Shown: piece after piece, positions 17,641 through 25,282 of the stretch | Layout of the letters: each line of letters starts with the position of its first letter | How positions within the stretch are numbered: the first letter of the stretch is position 1 | NCBI GenBank assembly: GCA_017635095.1 | Contig: JAGBMA010000091.1 | Coordinates: 1 to 41,939, forward strand | DNA from: Ruminiclostridium sp. | GTDB lineage: Bacteria; Bacillota; Clostridia; Oscillospirales; Ruminococcaceae | Length of the DNA stretch: 41,939 bases | Reading direction: 5' to 3' | Notes under the pieces: generated by a model | What the model was told of the DNA's origin: nothing | Databases searched by the model: none | What the model saw: only the letters and a program-made list of their open reading frames with translations | Translations under genes and position numbers: made by a program

Positions 17641-18565
17641 CAGATTTGACTTTCTCAAGAACAAGAAGATATTCTTCATTATCCCGATAGCTATTGCGGT
17701 TATCACCATAATCACTGCCCTCATCATCGGAGTTCCGGTGGATATCGAGTTCAAGGGCGGTACGATGCTCACCTACAGTTATACCGGCACGATAGACGTG
17801 AACGCGGTAAAGGCGAAGGTGGAATCCATGAACCTTGGTACTGTCGGAGTATCGACGGGTTCCGCGTTCGGCTCGGATCTTGAGACTGTCCAGGTCTCTT
17901 TCGCGTCCGATGAAGGACTTACGGCTGATGTGCAGGCGGGCGTTACCTCCGATCTCCAGGCAGAGTTCGCGGATAACAGCCTTGCGCTTGTAAACAGCCA
18001 GGACGTTAAGCCGAGCGCAGGTTTCTCGTTCTTCCTCAAGTGCTTTGTAGCTGTAATGTTCTCGTTTGTTCTTCTTATAATCTATATAGCGCTCAGATTC
18101 AAGAACATCGGCGGCTGGTCTGCCGGCGCGTTCGCGCTCGTAGCGCTTGCAAACGACGTATTCATGGTATTTGCGACGTTCGTGTTCATGAGACTCTCGA
18201 TAGATGCGAACTTCATGGCAGTTATCCTGACTATACTCGGTTACTCTATCAACAACACTATCGTGCTTTACGACCGTGTCCGTGAGAACCGTAAGCTCTA
18301 CGGCAAGAAGCTCACTATAGATGAACTTGTGAACACAAGTATCAACCAGTCGCTCACACGTTCCATAAAGACCACAGTTACTACCGCGATAGCAGTCCTC
18401 TCGATGTGCGTAGTTGCACTGATCTGCGGCGTTGAGTCGATAGTAAGCTTTGTTTTCCCGATGTTTGTTGGTCTGATCGCGGGCTGCTACTCGTCGATCT
18501 TTATCGCGGGACCTGCATGGACGGTCTGGAAGAACGCTCACCCCGACAAGCCCAAAAAAGCCTGA
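17630..18565 (+). CDS. secF: Protein translocase subunit SecF
   Basis: This 311-aa membrane protein partners SecD. The N-terminal helix is followed by the SecF motif EFKGGTMLTYSYTG and a small periplasm-side domain. About five helices follow, with GYSINNTIVLYDRVRENR (the SecF signature) and TSINQSLTRSIKTTVTT. The ATG lies inside the end of secD with GGGAGG upstream, showing translational coupling. Separate secD and secF genes are usual in Clostridia, whereas Bacillus has a fusion. Confidence 0.96.
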   Translation: MQNNRFDFLKNKKIFFIIPIAIAVITIITALIIGVPVDIEFKGGTMLTYSYTGTIDVNAVKAKVESMNLGTVGVSTGSAFGSDLETVQVSFASDEGLTADVQAGVTSDLQAEFADNSLALVNSQDVKPSAGFSFFLKCFVAVMFSFVLLIIYIALRFKNIGGWSAGAFALVALANDVFMVFATFVFMRLSIDANFMAVILTILGYSINNTIVLYDRVRENRKLYGKKLTIDELVNTSINQSLTRSIKTTVTTAIAVLSMCVVALICGVESIVSFVFPMFVGLIAGCYSSIFIAGPAWTVWKNAHPDKPKKA

Positions 18566-18657
18566 TCGGCGCGTCTGCTCATGCGGGCAGAGGTGTGTGA
18601 AAGGTGCTATAAAACGATGCTTTCCGGTTAAAGAACAGGGAAGCGAATAAAGAAAAT

Positions 18658-18692
18658 CAGCAGACCCGATAATTTACGAGTCTGCTGTTTTG
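18658..18692 (+). terminator. Hairpin between secF and the isomerase gene
   Basis: An 8-bp stem CAGCAGAC/GTCTGCTG (18658-18665 with 18680-18687) is followed by TTTTGAT. It probably ends the secDF transcript. It lies only about 20 bases before the next start codon, and no promoter is seen between, so it may instead attenuate read-through into that gene. Confidence 0.6.
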
Positions 18693-18711
18693 ATACAAAG
18701 GAGATGACGAT

Positions 18712-19494
18712 ATGAAAGCCGGTGTTTCGACTGCGTCTTTATATCCGATGGAGACCGAAATAGCTGTGCGCACCCTCGGAGAAATGGGGGTGAGGAATAT
18801 CGAGATCTTTGTGAATGACACCTCCGAGCTTGAGGGAGAAGTCAGGGAAAAGATCGCTTCGTGCATAAAAGAGTACAATATGAACGTTGTTTCGATACAC
18901 CCGTTCAATTCACCCCTTGAAACGTTATTTCTGTTCTCGGATTATAAACGGAGAGTTGATACGATATCCGCGCTATACAAAAAGTATTTTGAATTTATGC
19001 AGTACGTCGGTGCCCGGATATTCGTTCTGCACGGAGCGCAGAAGGACGCAAGATGCAGCGACGAGATGTATGTCGAGCGGTTTATGAAGCTCAACGAGTC
19101 CGCGTCGGAGTTCGGTGCGCTTGTGGCTCAGGAGAACGTGCATTACTGCAAAAGCGGAAATATAGAGTTTCTGAAGATGCTGGAGCGGGAGTGCGGAGCG
19201 AAGTTCGTTCTCGATATAAAGCAGGCTGTACGCGCCGGATATGACCCGATCGAGATAGCCGAGGCAGTAGGTGGGAGCGTTATCCACCTTCATGTAAGCG
19301 ATAACCGCCCCGGAGCGGACTGCATACCCGTGGGGCAGGGAACATACGATATGGCAAAGCTTATTCGCGCGCTTCACGGCAAAGGATTTGACGGGGCTAT
19401 GCTCGTTGAGCTCTACAGAAACGGGTATTCGGAGTTCTCAGAGTTGACAGAGAGTGTAAAACGTCTCGAAAATATCATAGAGGAATTTTCTTAA
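18712..19494 (+). CDS. Sugar phosphate isomerase/epimerase-like TIM-barrel protein
   Basis: This 260-aa protein belongs to the xylose isomerase-like / AP endonuclease family 2 superfamily. It starts KAGVSTASLYP, has EMGVRNIEIFVND (first strand with an acidic residue), VVSIHPF, VGARIFVLHGAQ, LVAQENVHYC, FVLDIKQAVRAGYDP and VIHLHVSDNRPGADCIPVGQGTYD. The His, Glu and Asp residues fit a divalent metal site. The substrate cannot be assigned. AAAGGAG precedes the ATG. It is alone between secDF and nrdR. Confidence 0.85.
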   Translation: MKAGVSTASLYPMETEIAVRTLGEMGVRNIEIFVNDTSELEGEVREKIASCIKEYNMNVVSIHPFNSPLETLFLFSDYKRRVDTISALYKKYFEFMQYVGARIFVLHGAQKDARCSDEMYVERFMKLNESASEFGALVAQENVHYCKSGNIEFLKMLERECGAKFVLDIKQAVRAGYDPIEIAEAVGGSVIHLHVSDNRPGADCIPVGQGTYDMAKLIRALHGKGFDGAMLVELYRNGYSEFSELTESVKRLENIIEEFS

Positions 19495-19528
19495 TTGCAA
19501 AAAATATGAACAATTTTGCAAAAATTTC

Positions 19529-19557
19529 TTGCAATTGTAAAATTTTTATGGTAAAAT
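19529..19557 (+). promoter_or_regulatory. Promoter of nrdR-HIT
   Basis: TTGCAA (19529-19534), a 17-base spacer and TAAAAT (19552-19557) with TGG before it. The region is rich in TTGCAA-like and AATTTTTG-like words. Confidence 0.75.
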
Positions 19558-19610
19558 AGTATCAATAGAGTAGAGGTCCCTTAAAGCCCCATCTGGAAGG
19601 AGCGTTTTTT

Positions 19611-20051
19611 ATGAGATGTCCCGAGTGTGGATTTGAAGACAGCAAGGTCATAGATTCCCGGCCGACCGACGGCAGGATCCGCAGAAGACGTGAGTGTCTT
19701 TCCTGCAAGTGCCGTTTCACTACATACGAGATCGTTGAGAACATACCGCTTATGGTCGTTAAGAAGGATCACTCCATCGAGCCGTTTGACTCCGTCAAGC
19801 TTGCCGAACGTATCCGCCGCGCGACTATCAAGCGCCCCGTAAGCTATGAGACGATAGAGAGCATGGTCGAGGAAATAGAAGCTGAGCTCAAGAATAACCT
19901 GCAGAAAGAAGTCTCTTCCGCCCAGATCGGAGATATGGTTCTCGAAAAGCTCAAAAATACGGACGTGGTCGCTTATATCCGCTTTGCGTCGGTTTACAAG
20001 GAGTTCACCGATGCACAGAGCTTCATAAGCATGATCTCGGAACTTGAATAA
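19611..20051 (+). CDS. nrdR: Transcriptional repressor NrdR
   Basis: This 146-aa ATP/dATP-sensing repressor controls ribonucleotide reductase genes. The zinc ribbon CPECG (Cys3, Cys6) pairs with CLSCKCRF (Cys31, Cys34), with RRRREC between them. The ATP-cone domain begins at MVVKKDHSIEPFDSVKLAERIRRA and ends YIRFASVYKEFTD. Length is typical. AAGGAG lies upstream of the ATG. It is followed 12 bases later by the HIT protein gene, probably in one transcript. No NrdR boxes were found by eye in this window. Confidence 0.96.
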   Translation: MRCPECGFEDSKVIDSRPTDGRIRRRRECLSCKCRFTTYEIVENIPLMVVKKDHSIEPFDSVKLAERIRRATIKRPVSYETIESMVEEIEAELKNNLQKEVSSAQIGDMVLEKLKNTDVVAYIRFASVYKEFTDAQSFISMISELE

Positions 20052-20063
20052 AGGAGTCTTAAT

Positions 20064-20405
20064 ATGAACGATTGCTTATTCTGCAAGATCGCGGCGGGCG
20101 AGATCCCGTCAACAAAGGTATATGAGGACGATAAGCTCCTCGCTTTCAAGGACATCAACCCCCAGGCGCCGGTGCATATCCTCGTTATCCCGAAACAGCA
20201 TTTCGACAGCGTTGATGCGCTTGACGAAACGAGTGCTCCCGTCGTTGGAGATATAATGCTCGCAGCAAAGAAGATCGCTGCGGAACAGGGTCTTTCAGGC
20301 GGCTACCGTATCATTACCAATATCGGCGAAGACGGCGGCCAAACGGTAAAGCACCTGCATTTCCATATTCTCGGCGGCGTAAAGCTTTCCGAACATATGT
20401 GCTGA
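20064..20405 (+). CDS. HIT family nucleotide hydrolase/transferase
   Basis: This 113-aa protein of the Hint branch of the histidine-triad superfamily probably hydrolyses nucleoside phosphoramidates. It opens with CLFCKIAAGEIPSTKVYEDD (C4 and C7 match the Hint metal site), then FKDINPQAPVHILVIPKQH, and ends GGQTVKHLHFHILGG with the triad HLHFH. AAGGAG precedes the ATG. It is the second gene after nrdR and ends at a strong terminator. Confidence 0.95.
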   Translation: MNDCLFCKIAAGEIPSTKVYEDDKLLAFKDINPQAPVHILVIPKQHFDSVDALDETSAPVVGDIMLAAKKIAAEQGLSGGYRIITNIGEDGGQTVKHLHFHILGGVKLSEHMC

Positions 20406-20428
20406 AAAAACCAATAACAACAGACGAA

Positions 20429-20462
20429 GAGAGTCCTTTGATGAAAGGGGCTCTCTTTTTTG
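20429..20462 (+). terminator. Terminator of nrdR-HIT
   Basis: An 11-bp stem with one bulge (20429-20439 with 20444-20455, loop GATG) is followed by TTTTTTGT. Confidence 0.9.
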
Positions 20463-20518
20463 TAACAATTTGTAATAATTGCCGCGAAAATGTAACCGCT
20501 TTGTAATCGCATTGTAAC
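20460..20518 (+). promoter_or_regulatory. Pho-box-like direct repeats (TTGTAAY)
   Basis: Five copies of TGTAAC/TGTAAT start at 20461, 20471, 20491, 20502 and 20513. The last three are on an 11-base period, giving TTGTAAT-N4-TTGTAAC. On the other strand this reads as TTACA repeats every 11 bases, like PhoP boxes of Firmicutes. They end 10 bases before a -35 box. Assignment to a PhoP-type response regulator is inference. Confidence 0.55.
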
Positions 20519-20528
20519 CGTTCTGTTG

Positions 20529-20557
20529 TTGTATTTGCAGGGAAACCGTGATATAAT
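20529..20557 (+). promoter_or_regulatory. Promoter downstream of the Pho-box-like repeats
   Basis: TTGTAT (20529-20534), a 17-base spacer, TATAAT (20552-20557). No clear gene follows for 500 bases on the plus strand. Confidence 0.7.
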
Positions 20558-20713
20558 ACAGGTAAAGAACAGGAAACAAAGAAAAAAGGCGATCAAGCGG
20601 CGGAACGCGGCAGGAATATAAAACGAAAACCATAAATGTCTGATGTAAAAAGCCATGATATCTCCTTTCACCTGACCGCACCGCCGCTTTGTATAATAGA
20701 AAGGTCAGCAGAA

Positions 20714-20815
20714 ATGAAGGGCAGAAAGCTTACGGCGTTTCTGACCTGTCCCGCGACATACAGTGTTTTGCCGTTTGTATTGTTTTTCGTCGCAATGTCG
20801 GGATACAGAGGGTGA
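20714..20815 (+). CDS. Possible 33-aa hydrophobic peptide
   Basis: An ORF with AAGG nine bases before the ATG encodes a peptide starting MKGRKLTAF and containing YSVLPFVLFFVAMSGY, that is, a positively charged N-terminus and one likely membrane segment. Its stop codon lies in the left arm of the stem at 20799-20815. A TATAAT-like box at 20692-20697 precedes it without a good -35. It could be chance. Confidence 0.25.
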   Translation: MKGRKLTAFLTCPATYSVLPFVLFFVAMSGYRG

Positions 20816-20970
20816 CCGATAAGGCTCCCTCCTTTTCACCCGCTGTATCCCGTTTGATATAGAAAGCCATGTTCAAAGCCGTCTCCCCTGCAAAAGCGGG
20901 GGAGAATGGCACCGATACGACAATTACTCAGGTCCTGAAGCCATGATAGATACCTCCTTTCCATTCGGAG

Positions 20971-21008
20971 CTGCCGCTTTGTTCGCACAAGGCGGCAGTT
21001 TCGTTTTG
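20971..21008 (+). terminator. Intrinsic terminator before the pgm promoter
   Basis: A 12-bp stem (20971-20982 with 20987-20998, loop TCGC) is followed by TTTCGTTTTG. Confidence 0.8.
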
Positions 21009-21037
21009 TGCATACTGCAAAAATATTCAAATGAATA

Positions 21038-21066
21038 TTGCATTTTATTTGCGGTTATGATATAAT
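21038..21066 (+). promoter_or_regulatory. Promoter of the phosphoglucomutase gene
   Basis: TTGCAT (21038-21043), a 17-base spacer, TATAAT (21061-21066). Confidence 0.8.
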
Positions 21067-21115
21067 ATCAGAAGTAAGTTTGTGCTTACAAAATATCGGA
21101 AAGGACAGTAATATC

Positions 21116-22843
21116 ATGGACATCAATGCAGCATACAAGCTTTGGCTTGAAAAGGCGACAAAAGATCCCGACCTTCAGAAAGAGCTGAAGTCGGTGGAAG
21201 GAAATGAAGAAGAGATAAACGACAGATTTTACCGTGAGCTTGAATTCGGTACAGGAGGTCTTCGCGGAGTTATCGGCGCCGGCACCAACCGTATGAATTA
21301 CTACACGGTCTGCAAGGCTACACAGGGTCTTGCGTCTTATCTGATGAAGATAAAGCCCGAGGGCGCGGCTGTTGCTGTGTCTTATGACAGCAGAATAAAA
21401 TCCACATATTTCGCCGAGTCGGTAGCAGAAGTCCTTTCCGCAAACGGCATACGCGTTTATATCTACAACGAGCTCATGCCTACGCCTATGCTTTCCTGGG
21501 CAGTAAGGTACTACAACTGCGACGCAGGCGTTATGGTAACAGCTTCCCACAACCCTGCAAAATACAACGGATATAAGGTTTACGGCCCGGACGGCTGCCA
21601 GCTCACTATCGACGCTGCAAACGCCGTTCTCGCGGAGATCAACAAGACAGATGTATTCAGCGGTATCCACTCCATAAAGCTCGATGAAGGCATCAAGAGC
21701 GGTATGATACGCTATATCGACGATAAGTGCATAGATGACTATATGGCAGAGGTCAGAAAGCAGGCTGTGCACCCCGATGTGTGCGCGTCCGCAGGCCTCA
21801 AGGTCGTTTACACTCCTCTCAACGGTACCGGCAACAAGCCTGTACGCCGCATTCTCAAGGAGATAGGGATAAAGGACGTTATCGTTGTTCCCGAGCAGGA
21901 AAATCCCGACGGAAACTTCACGACTTGTCCGTATCCGAACCCCGAATTCAAGGAAGCACTCGAAAAGGGTCTTGCGCTCTGCCGCAAGGAGAAACCCGAC
22001 CTGCTGCTTGCCACCGATCCTGACTGTGACCGCGTAGGTATAGCTGTTCCGGACGGCGACGATTACGCTCTGTTCACAGGAAATGAAGTCGGCGCGCTGC
22101 TCCTCGAATATATTGCAAGAGAGAGAAAAGCTCTCGGTACTCTCCCGAAGGCTCCGGTAGCGGTAAAGACTATAGTTACCACAGATCTTACGCGTGCAAT
22201 TGCGAAGAAGTACGGTATTGAGCTTATCGAGGTACTCACAGGCTTCAAGTTCATAGGTGAGCAGATAGGCTTCCTTGAGAAGAAAGGCGAGACGGATCGC
22301 TACATCTTTGGTTTTGAGGAGAGCTACGGATATCTTGCAGGCGGTTATGTGCGCGATAAGGACGCAGTGGTCGCGTCCATGCTCATTTGTGAAATGGCTG
22401 CATTCTACCGCGCTAAGGGTATATCGCTTATTGAAGCGAGAAGGAAGATGTATGAAGAGTATGGATCTTACTGCAATAAGCTCGATAACTTCGCGTTCGA
22501 GGGCGAGAGCGGAATGGCGCAGATGCAGAAGATAATGACGAGCGTTCGCACGAATGTGCCCAAGGATATCGCGGGAACAAAGGTAGTTGCGTTTGCAGAC
22601 TATGAGGCAAGCGAGAAGACAGACATCGGCACAGGTGCGAAGACACAGATAGATCTGCCGAAGTCGAATGTCATCACACTTTATCTTGAAGACGGCGCAA
22701 GCCTTGTTATACGTCCTTCCGGAACAGAGCCGAAGATCAAGATATATTATACGACTATAGGAAAGACGAATGAAGAGGCTGCGGCACTTCAGCAGAAGTA
22801 TTCTGCGGAGTTTACAAGTCTCATAAAAAGTATTACGGAATAA
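21116..22843 (+). CDS. Phosphoglucomutase / phosphomannomutase (alpha-D-phosphohexomutase)
   Basis: This 575-aa cytosolic enzyme interconverts hexose 1- and 6-phosphates. The catalytic serine is Ser144 in TASHNPAKYNGYKVYG. The metal loop is DPDCDR (301-306), the sugar-specificity loop GFEESYGYLAGGYVRDKDAV, and the C-terminal phosphate loop RPSGTEPKIKIYY. The length fits the PgcA/PGM2-like class. The ATG at 21116 was chosen; AAAGGA lies about 12 bases upstream and the longer frame runs through the promoter. It supplies glucose-1-phosphate, complementing galT and malQ elsewhere in the window. Confidence 0.95.
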   Translation: MDINAAYKLWLEKATKDPDLQKELKSVEGNEEEINDRFYRELEFGTGGLRGVIGAGTNRMNYYTVCKATQGLASYLMKIKPEGAAVAVSYDSRIKSTYFAESVAEVLSANGIRVYIYNELMPTPMLSWAVRYYNCDAGVMVTASHNPAKYNGYKVYGPDGCQLTIDAANAVLAEINKTDVFSGIHSIKLDEGIKSGMIRYIDDKCIDDYMAEVRKQAVHPDVCASAGLKVVYTPLNGTGNKPVRRILKEIGIKDVIVVPEQENPDGNFTTCPYPNPEFKEALEKGLALCRKEKPDLLLATDPDCDRVGIAVPDGDDYALFTGNEVGALLLEYIARERKALGTLPKAPVAVKTIVTTDLTRAIAKKYGIELIEVLTGFKFIGEQIGFLEKKGETDRYIFGFEESYGYLAGGYVRDKDAVVASMLICEMAAFYRAKGISLIEARRKMYEEYGSYCNKLDNFAFEGESGMAQMQKIMTSVRTNVPKDIAGTKVVAFADYEASEKTDIGTGAKTQIDLPKSNVITLYLEDGASLVIRPSGTEPKIKIYYTTIGKTNEEAAALQQKYSAEFTSLIKSITE

Positions 22844-22873
22844 TAAAGGGAACCTCTAAAGCACAATAAAAAG

Positions 22874-22920
22874 ACAGCAGGCCCGAAGCGACAGAATGTC
22901 GAAAGGGCCTGCTGTTTTTA
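22874..22920 (+). terminator. Terminator of the phosphoglucomutase gene
   Basis: A perfect 11-bp stem (22874-22884 with 22905-22915) is followed by TTTTTA. Confidence 0.9.
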
Positions 22921-22935
22921 TGCCGTTCGCTCTCC

Positions 22936-23106
22936 GAAAGTAAAGGGTACTCAAAAATTTTTTCACTTGAAATAATGGGTGAAAAAGTTTTTGAGGCTCC
23001 CCCTTGACTTTCGTCGTGACGGTGCGTTATACGGCTGCGCCGACGGGGCCGGGTGGGAAGCAGGAACATCTGCACCGCCCGTCGCTTTTCCCATTTTAAC
23101 GCACCG
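22936..23106. repeat. Two adjacent palindromic intergenic elements
   Basis: A long interrupted inverted repeat (22936-22966 with 22979-23012, loop of 12) has two 8-bp runs, CTCAAAAA/TTTTTGAG and TTTTTCAC/GTGAAAAA. A second palindrome has outer arms CGGTGCGTTA (about 23020-23030) and TAACGCACCG (23097-23106) and an inner CGACGGG/CCCGTCG pair. There is no ORF. They lie between the convergent pgm and radA genes and could act as a bidirectional terminator or be mobile palindromes. The rest of 22844-23189 holds only the pgm terminator. Confidence 0.55.
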
Positions 23107-23189
23107 CACCGCTTACTGTACTCCGCAGATATGACGGTTATGTGCCTCGGGGGCGAATAAAAAGCAGGAAAGGTGCGCATATTGCAAGT

Positions 23190-24548
23190 TCAGAGGGTTT
23201 CGGCAGCTTTAAATAGCTGTGTGAGGTTAGATGCGCCGATAACGCGGATACCTGTGCAGTCCCGCTTGTCGAGCGATGAAAGCGAGGATTTGGGGATAAT
23301 GCAGGTCTTGAAGCCGAGACGGGCGCACTCGCGGACACGCTCGGAAGCGTGTGAGACTGCACGGAGCTCACCGCCGAGACCGATCTCTCCGAAGACTGCG
23401 AGATCCTCGGGAAGAACCCTGTCACAGAGACCGGAGAAGAGGGACAGCGCTACGGCAGCATCGGCAGCGGGCTCGGTAAGCCGCATTCCGCCGGTTATGT
23501 TCACATATACGTCGAACTGACCGAAAAGATATCCGGTACGCTTTTCGAGGACAGCGAGAATAAGACAGAGCCGGTTGTAATCGAAACCGTCGGCGGAGCG
23601 GCGGGGATTGCCGAATCCCGTTTTCGTGACGAGGGACTGAACCTCGGACAGGAGAGGGCGGGAGCCTTCGAGGGTGCAGAGGACGCTTATGCCGCTGATA
23701 CCCGACGGACGCCCGGACAGGAGCATCTCGGAGGGGTTGGAGACTTCTTCAAGCCCCTTGTCGCACATTCTGAACACGCCGATCTCGTTGGTGGAGCCGA
23801 AGCGGTTCTTGACTGCGCGCAGAATACGGTATGAGAGCTGTTTGTCGCCCTCGAAGGTGAGCACCGTATCAACGATGTGTTCAAGCACCTTAGGGCCGGC
23901 GATGCCGCCATCCTTATTGACGTGACCGACTATGATTATCGGGATATTATAGCGCTTTGCCGTCTGCATGAACAGCGTCGTGCATTCCCGCACCTGTGTG
24001 ATGCTGCCCTGAGCCGACGAGATCTCGGTTATCTGCATGGTCTGTATTGAGTCGATTATCACTACGTCCGGTTTTTCCTCGATAATGGCGGCATTTATGG
24101 CTTCGCAGTCGTTATCTGACAGCAGATAAAGGTTGTCACCGCCTACGCCGAGCCTGTCTGCGCGCAGCTTTATCTGGCGCTCGCTCTCCTCGCCTGAGAT
24201 GTAGAGGACTTTGTTGGTTTTATCGAGATTATTGCAGATCTGCAGCAGCAGGGTGGATTTGCCTATACCGGGGTCTCCGCTTAGCAGCACGAGGGAGCCT
24301 GCAACGATACCGCCCCCAAGAACCCTGTCGAGCTCTGACGACCCGGTACCGAAGCGCGGGTCATCGTCCGCGCTGATCTCTCCGAGGGTCTTTGGTTTCA
24401 GCGTGCGGCCGCTCTTTACTGACGCGCGGGGAAGCTCCACCTGTTCGGTTATGGTGTTCCATTCGCCGCATTCGGTGCATCTTCCCACCCATTTCGGGTA
24501 GATATGTCCGCATTCACTGCATATATAAGAAACTTTCTGTTTCGCCAA
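23190..24548 (-). CDS. radA: DNA repair protein RadA
   Basis: This 452-aa RecA-like ATPase promotes branch migration in recombination. The N-terminal zinc finger is C10-x2-C13-x10-C24-x2-C27. Walker A is GDPGIGKST (91-99), the RadA-specific KNRFGSTNEIGVF motif is present, and the C-terminal Lon-protease-like domain carries NITGGMRLTEPAADAAVA. The start is TTG with AAGGAG upstream; the nearby ATG is followed at once by TGA. It overlaps the amidase gene by 35 bases, showing coupling. Because that gene is broken upstream, the native promoter of radA may have been lost. Confidence 0.96.
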   Translation of the reverse strand: MAKQKVSYICSECGHIYPKWVGRCTECGEWNTITEQVELPRASVKSGRTLKPKTLGEISADDDPRFGTGSSELDRVLGGGIVAGSLVLLSGDPGIGKSTLLLQICNNLDKTNKVLYISGEESERQIKLRADRLGVGGDNLYLLSDNDCEAINAAIIEEKPDVVIIDSIQTMQITEISSAQGSITQVRECTTLFMQTAKRYNIPIIIVGHVNKDGGIAGPKVLEHIVDTVLTFEGDKQLSYRILRAVKNRFGSTNEIGVFRMCDKGLEEVSNPSEMLLSGRPSGISGISVLCTLEGSRPLLSEVQSLVTKTGFGNPRRSADGFDYNRLCLILAVLEKRTGYLFGQFDVYVNITGGMRLTEPAADAAVALSLFSGLCDRVLPEDLAVFGEIGLGGELRAVSHASERVRECARLGFKTCIIPKSSLSSLDKRDCTGIRVIGASNLTQLFKAAETL

Positions 24549-25179
24549 TTTTCACATTCTCCTTGTTTTTTGCTTCCTCGCCGAAGAACTGTCCGAGCCC
24601 TTTGCAGACTGTGAACGCGATCTTCTTGCGGTACTCGGGGCTGCTGAGGTTCGCGGCATCGCCGGGGTTTGAGAGAAATCCGCACTCTATCAGGAGCGCG
24701 GGCTGATCGGTGTTCTTGAACAGGTAAAGACCGTTGTCTATGAGCTTGACTTCGCGGTCATTCCCGGGCTGGAGCTCCGAGAAAAGCCCCTGCATTATCC
24801 TTGCGAGCCTGAAATTTGCGCTGTTGTTGGTGGTGTAGAACATCTGACCGCCGAAATAAGCGCTGTCGGTGAAGAGGTTCTGATGAACGGAGATGAAAAC
24901 GCTTTCGGGATAGCTTTTTACTATCTCAAGCCTGTTTTCCATGTCCGAGATCTTCTGGTTGCGTATGCCCTCGACCCCGTCATCGTGTATCGAGATATCG
25001 TCCGTGCGCGTATAAACGACCTCGTAGCCGCAGAGCGTCAGCATTGCGCCGAGATCCTTGACGATATCGAGGTTCACGTCCTTTTCATATGTACCGTTCA
25101 CGCCGACACAGCCCGAGTCGAGCCCGCCGTGGTCGGCATCCCTTAATACAACGGCTGCATTCCTGCCTGTGAACAGCGT
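24514..25179 (-). pseudogene. CwlD-like N-acetylmuramoyl-L-alanine amidase, 5' end removed by element insertion
   Basis: The frame encodes most of an Amidase_3 domain, a zinc enzyme that cuts the muramoyl-L-alanine bond. VVLRDADHGGLDSG (zinc His in DHGG), GTYEKDVNLDIV, SVFISVHQN (second zinc His) and ALLIECGFLSNPGD (catalytic Glu) follow in order. The C-terminus overlaps radA. In-frame similarity continues upstream of any good start and stops at a TGA at 25180-25182. No ribosome site, signal peptide or start for the full domain is present; a GTG at 25101 would omit the first zinc ligand. I infer that the N-terminal part was separated by insertion of the neighbouring recombinase element. Confidence 0.75.
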
Positions 25180-25282
25180 TCAAGTCCTTATTTCATGCGG
25201 GTTTGGAGCACTTCGCGTGCTCCGCCCCGCAAAGTCGTGAAAATATACTTGATGTATTGTACCGTCAAATATAATCTCTTTG

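Larger units (their letters stand above)
20564..21008 (+). ncRNA. Putative non-coding or small-peptide transcript in a gene-poor stretch
   Basis: From the promoter at 20529-20557 to a terminator at 20971-21008 there is no convincing plus-strand gene. The region is full of pairing potential: a 16-bp interrupted stem (20799-20815 with 20836-20852), a CTCCCC/GGGGAG hairpin at 20883-20904, and AGGTCAG (20702-20708) with CTGACCT near 20741-20747. Two blocks (about 20650-20692 and 20938-20982) are related direct repeats sharing AAGCCATGATA, CTCCTTTC and GCCGCTTTGT. On the minus strand each block places an AAGGAG-type site before an ATG. Whether it makes an RNA, peptides or both is open. Confidence 0.35.

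Noticed and set aside
17582-18541. Minus-strand frame of about 319 codons opposite secF
   Set aside because: Product is a charged, motif-free sequence mirroring the secF codons; secF itself is unmistakable.
20303-20671. Minus-strand frame of 122 codons starting behind AAAGGAGATATC
   Set aside because: The start looks good, but the frame runs back through the Pho-box-like promoter, the terminator and the HIT gene; the product is motif-free. Only the start module is kept as an observation.
25101-25101. GTG at 25101 as a true start for the amidase
   Set aside because: It would delete the DHGG zinc ligand whose codons lie in frame just upstream, and there is no ribosome site before it.
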